Shown: piece by piece, positions 62,928-64,000 of the stretch
Layout: each line of letters begins with the position of its first letter
How positions within the stretch are numbered: the stretch's first letter is position 1
Assembly: GCF_003388735.1 (NCBI RefSeq)
Contig: NZ_QUBQ01000001.1
Location: 1,364,001-1,428,000, forward strand
Source of the DNA: Paenibacillus paeoniae
Lineage (GTDB): Bacteria; Bacillota; Bacilli; Paenibacillales; Paenibacillaceae
Direction: 5' to 3'
DNA length: 64,000 nt
Notes under the pieces: model-generated
Seen by the model: only the letters and a program-made list of their open reading frames with translations
Database searches by the model: none
Told to the model about the DNA's origin: nothing
Made by a program: the position numbers and the translations under genes

Positions 62928-63983
62928 ATGGTCAAGAAAAGTTCAATGTCTGCAGTTGCTATGTTACTTATCTTTTGCATGGTGATCCTCACCGCTTGCG
63001 GCGGAAGCACTCCAGGAAACAACAAGGGAAGCGGTGGGACGAACAAAGGCGGCGATGACGGAAACAAAAAGTACAAAATTGCCACCGTTGTTAAATTGAC
63101 CGGCGTAGCTTGGTTCGACCGAATGGAAGAGGGCGTAAAAGAATTCGGCAAAACAACCGGACATGACACGTTCATGCAAGGTCCCCAAAAGGCAGACGCA
63201 GCTCTGCAAGTGCAAATTATCGAAGATTTGATCGCTCAGAAGGTGGATGCGATTACAGTCGTTCCTTTCTCGGCAGAAGCGCTTGAGCCTGTGTTGAAAA
63301 AAGCCCGCGACAAAGGCATTGTTGTCATTACACATGAAGCGGATGGCATGGTGAATACAGACTTCAATATTGAAGCATTCGACAATTTGGAATACGGCGC
63401 ATTCCTCATGGATAACCTGGCTAAGGCGATGGGCGAGGAAGGCGAATATATGACGACAGTAGGCAGCTTGACGACGAAATCCCACATGCAGTGGGAAGAG
63501 GGCGCTTATAATCGTCAACAGGAAAAATACCCGAATATGAAAGCGGTTGCTCGCAAGCTGGAGACGAATGACGATCAGAAGGTTGCCAGCGAGAAGCTGC
63601 GCGAGACGTTCAAGGCATTCCCTAATCTGAAAGGCTTCCAAGGCGCATCCGGCAACGATGCGGCTGGCGCGGCACTGGCGATCGAAGAGTCCGGTCTGAT
63701 CGGCAAAGTGAATGTCGTGGGCACAAGCGTACCGTCTGTATCGCAGAAGTATTTGGAAAGCGGCGCGATGTCGATGATCGGCTTCTGGGATCCGGCTGAA
63801 GCGGCCAAAGCGATGAATACGATTGCGGTCAAGGTGCTTGAAGGCAAAGCGGGCGATATTAAAGAAGGCTTTGACCTTGGCGTTCCAGGCTACAACAAGC
63901 TGATTGTAAAAGACGGAAAATACCTGTACGGCGCTGCTTGGGTGGGTGTCACAAAAGAAAATGTAACCGATTACGATTTCTAA
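62928..63983 (+). CDS. LsrB-like sugar ABC transporter substrate-binding lipoprotein
   Basis: A 351-residue lipoprotein. The lipobox LTAC carries Cys 24; a Gly/Lys/Asn-rich linker follows to about residue 48. The type 1 periplasmic-binding domain (about 49-345) has KIATVVKLTGVAWFDRMEEG at its start and ends with a YLYGAAWVGVTKEN block, similar to LsrB and rhamnose-binding proteins. AGGGGG precedes ATG 62928. A ribosome-type AAGGAGAGGG follows at 63983, so transporter subunits probably continue beyond the window. Confidence 0.9.
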   Translation: MVKKSSMSAVAMLLIFCMVILTACGGSTPGNNKGSGGTNKGGDDGNKKYKIATVVKLTGVAWFDRMEEGVKEFGKTTGHDTFMQGPQKADAALQVQIIEDLIAQKVDAITVVPFSAEALEPVLKKARDKGIVVITHEADGMVNTDFNIEAFDNLEYGAFLMDNLAKAMGEEGEYMTTVGSLTTKSHMQWEEGAYNRQQEKYPNMKAVARKLETNDDQKVASEKLRETFKAFPNLKGFQGASGNDAAGAALAIEESGLIGKVNVVGTSVPSVSQKYLESGAMSMIGFWDPAEAAKAMNTIAVKVLEGKAGDIKEGFDLGVPGYNKLIVKDGKYLYGAAWVGVTKENVTDYDF

Positions 63984-64000
63984 GGAGAGGGTGACCCGAA

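Noticed and set aside
1..64000. CRISPR arrays, tRNA or rRNA genes, phage or transposase genes
   Set aside because: I looked for regular direct repeats with spacers, cloverleaf-type sequences and recombinase motifs and found none that I could support.

Overview
The window looks like chromosome of a spore-forming Firmicute, most likely Paenibacillus or a close relative in the Paenibacillaceae. The reasons are moderate GC content with strong AGGAGG-type ribosome sites, use of GTG and TTG starts, a GerA/B/C germination operon, an Sda-like sporulation checkpoint protein, Spo0A-type boxes, an AdaA/AdaB pair, and families common in this group such as SgrR-type regulators, DUF3900, and 7TMR-DISM kinases. 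There is no rRNA, tRNA, prophage, transposase or CRISPR array that I can recognise. Both ends cut into operons: a metal P-type ATPase at the left, and a sugar-uptake operon continuing past the right.

Layout. 1-1.8 kb: end of a copper-type P-ATPase, a TauE/SafE-like membrane protein and a FixH-like protein, a set typical of cytochrome oxidase maturation. 2.1-12.6 kb: a vitamin B12 uptake and salvage locus led by a cobalamin riboswitch with its own terminator (btuFCD-cobT-cobU-cbiB-cobS), then a 167-bp palindromic MITE-like element, then cobD-cobQ-cbiZ. 12.8-20.6 kb: a secreted stalk-domain protein, a phosphodiester glycosidase-like protein, HrpB and HelD helicases. 21-32 kb: a sensory and developmental block with a 7TMR-DISM histidine kinase carrying a pseudo-receiver, an unknown 148-residue protein, a SARP-like response regulator, gerA/B/C, an Sda-like protein, CheW and a chemoreceptor. 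Two promoters here carry tandem Spo0A boxes at identical spacing, and a third has a weaker half.

32-47.8 kb: a patchwork of single genes and pairs: a DUF3900 protein, a CBS-domain transporter, UppP, the Ada alkylation response, TetR plus an MMPL exporter, a TIMP-like secreted protein, permeases, DedA, MFS, a serine hydrolase and a lipoprotein pair. 47.8-54 kb: a stand-alone eukaryotic-type HisA, then a histidine kinase, response regulator, ABC ATPase and two ABC-2 permeases. 54-58 kb: VOC, Nudix, GNAT and SgrR-like genes with two small minus-strand genes. 58.4-64 kb: a DeoR-type regulator with a helically phased TGAT array in its promoter, followed by an FGGY kinase, an M42 peptidase, a BtpA-family protein and an LsrB-like sugar-binding lipoprotein.

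How it fits together. The B12 locus imports corrinoids and rebuilds the lower ligand by two parallel routes (CobU kinase and CbiZ amidohydrolase). The 21-32 kb block plausibly joins environmental sensing to sporulation timing through Spo0A. The right-hand cluster looks like uptake and breakdown of an unidentified small sugar or sugar derivative and is the best candidate here for an undescribed pathway.
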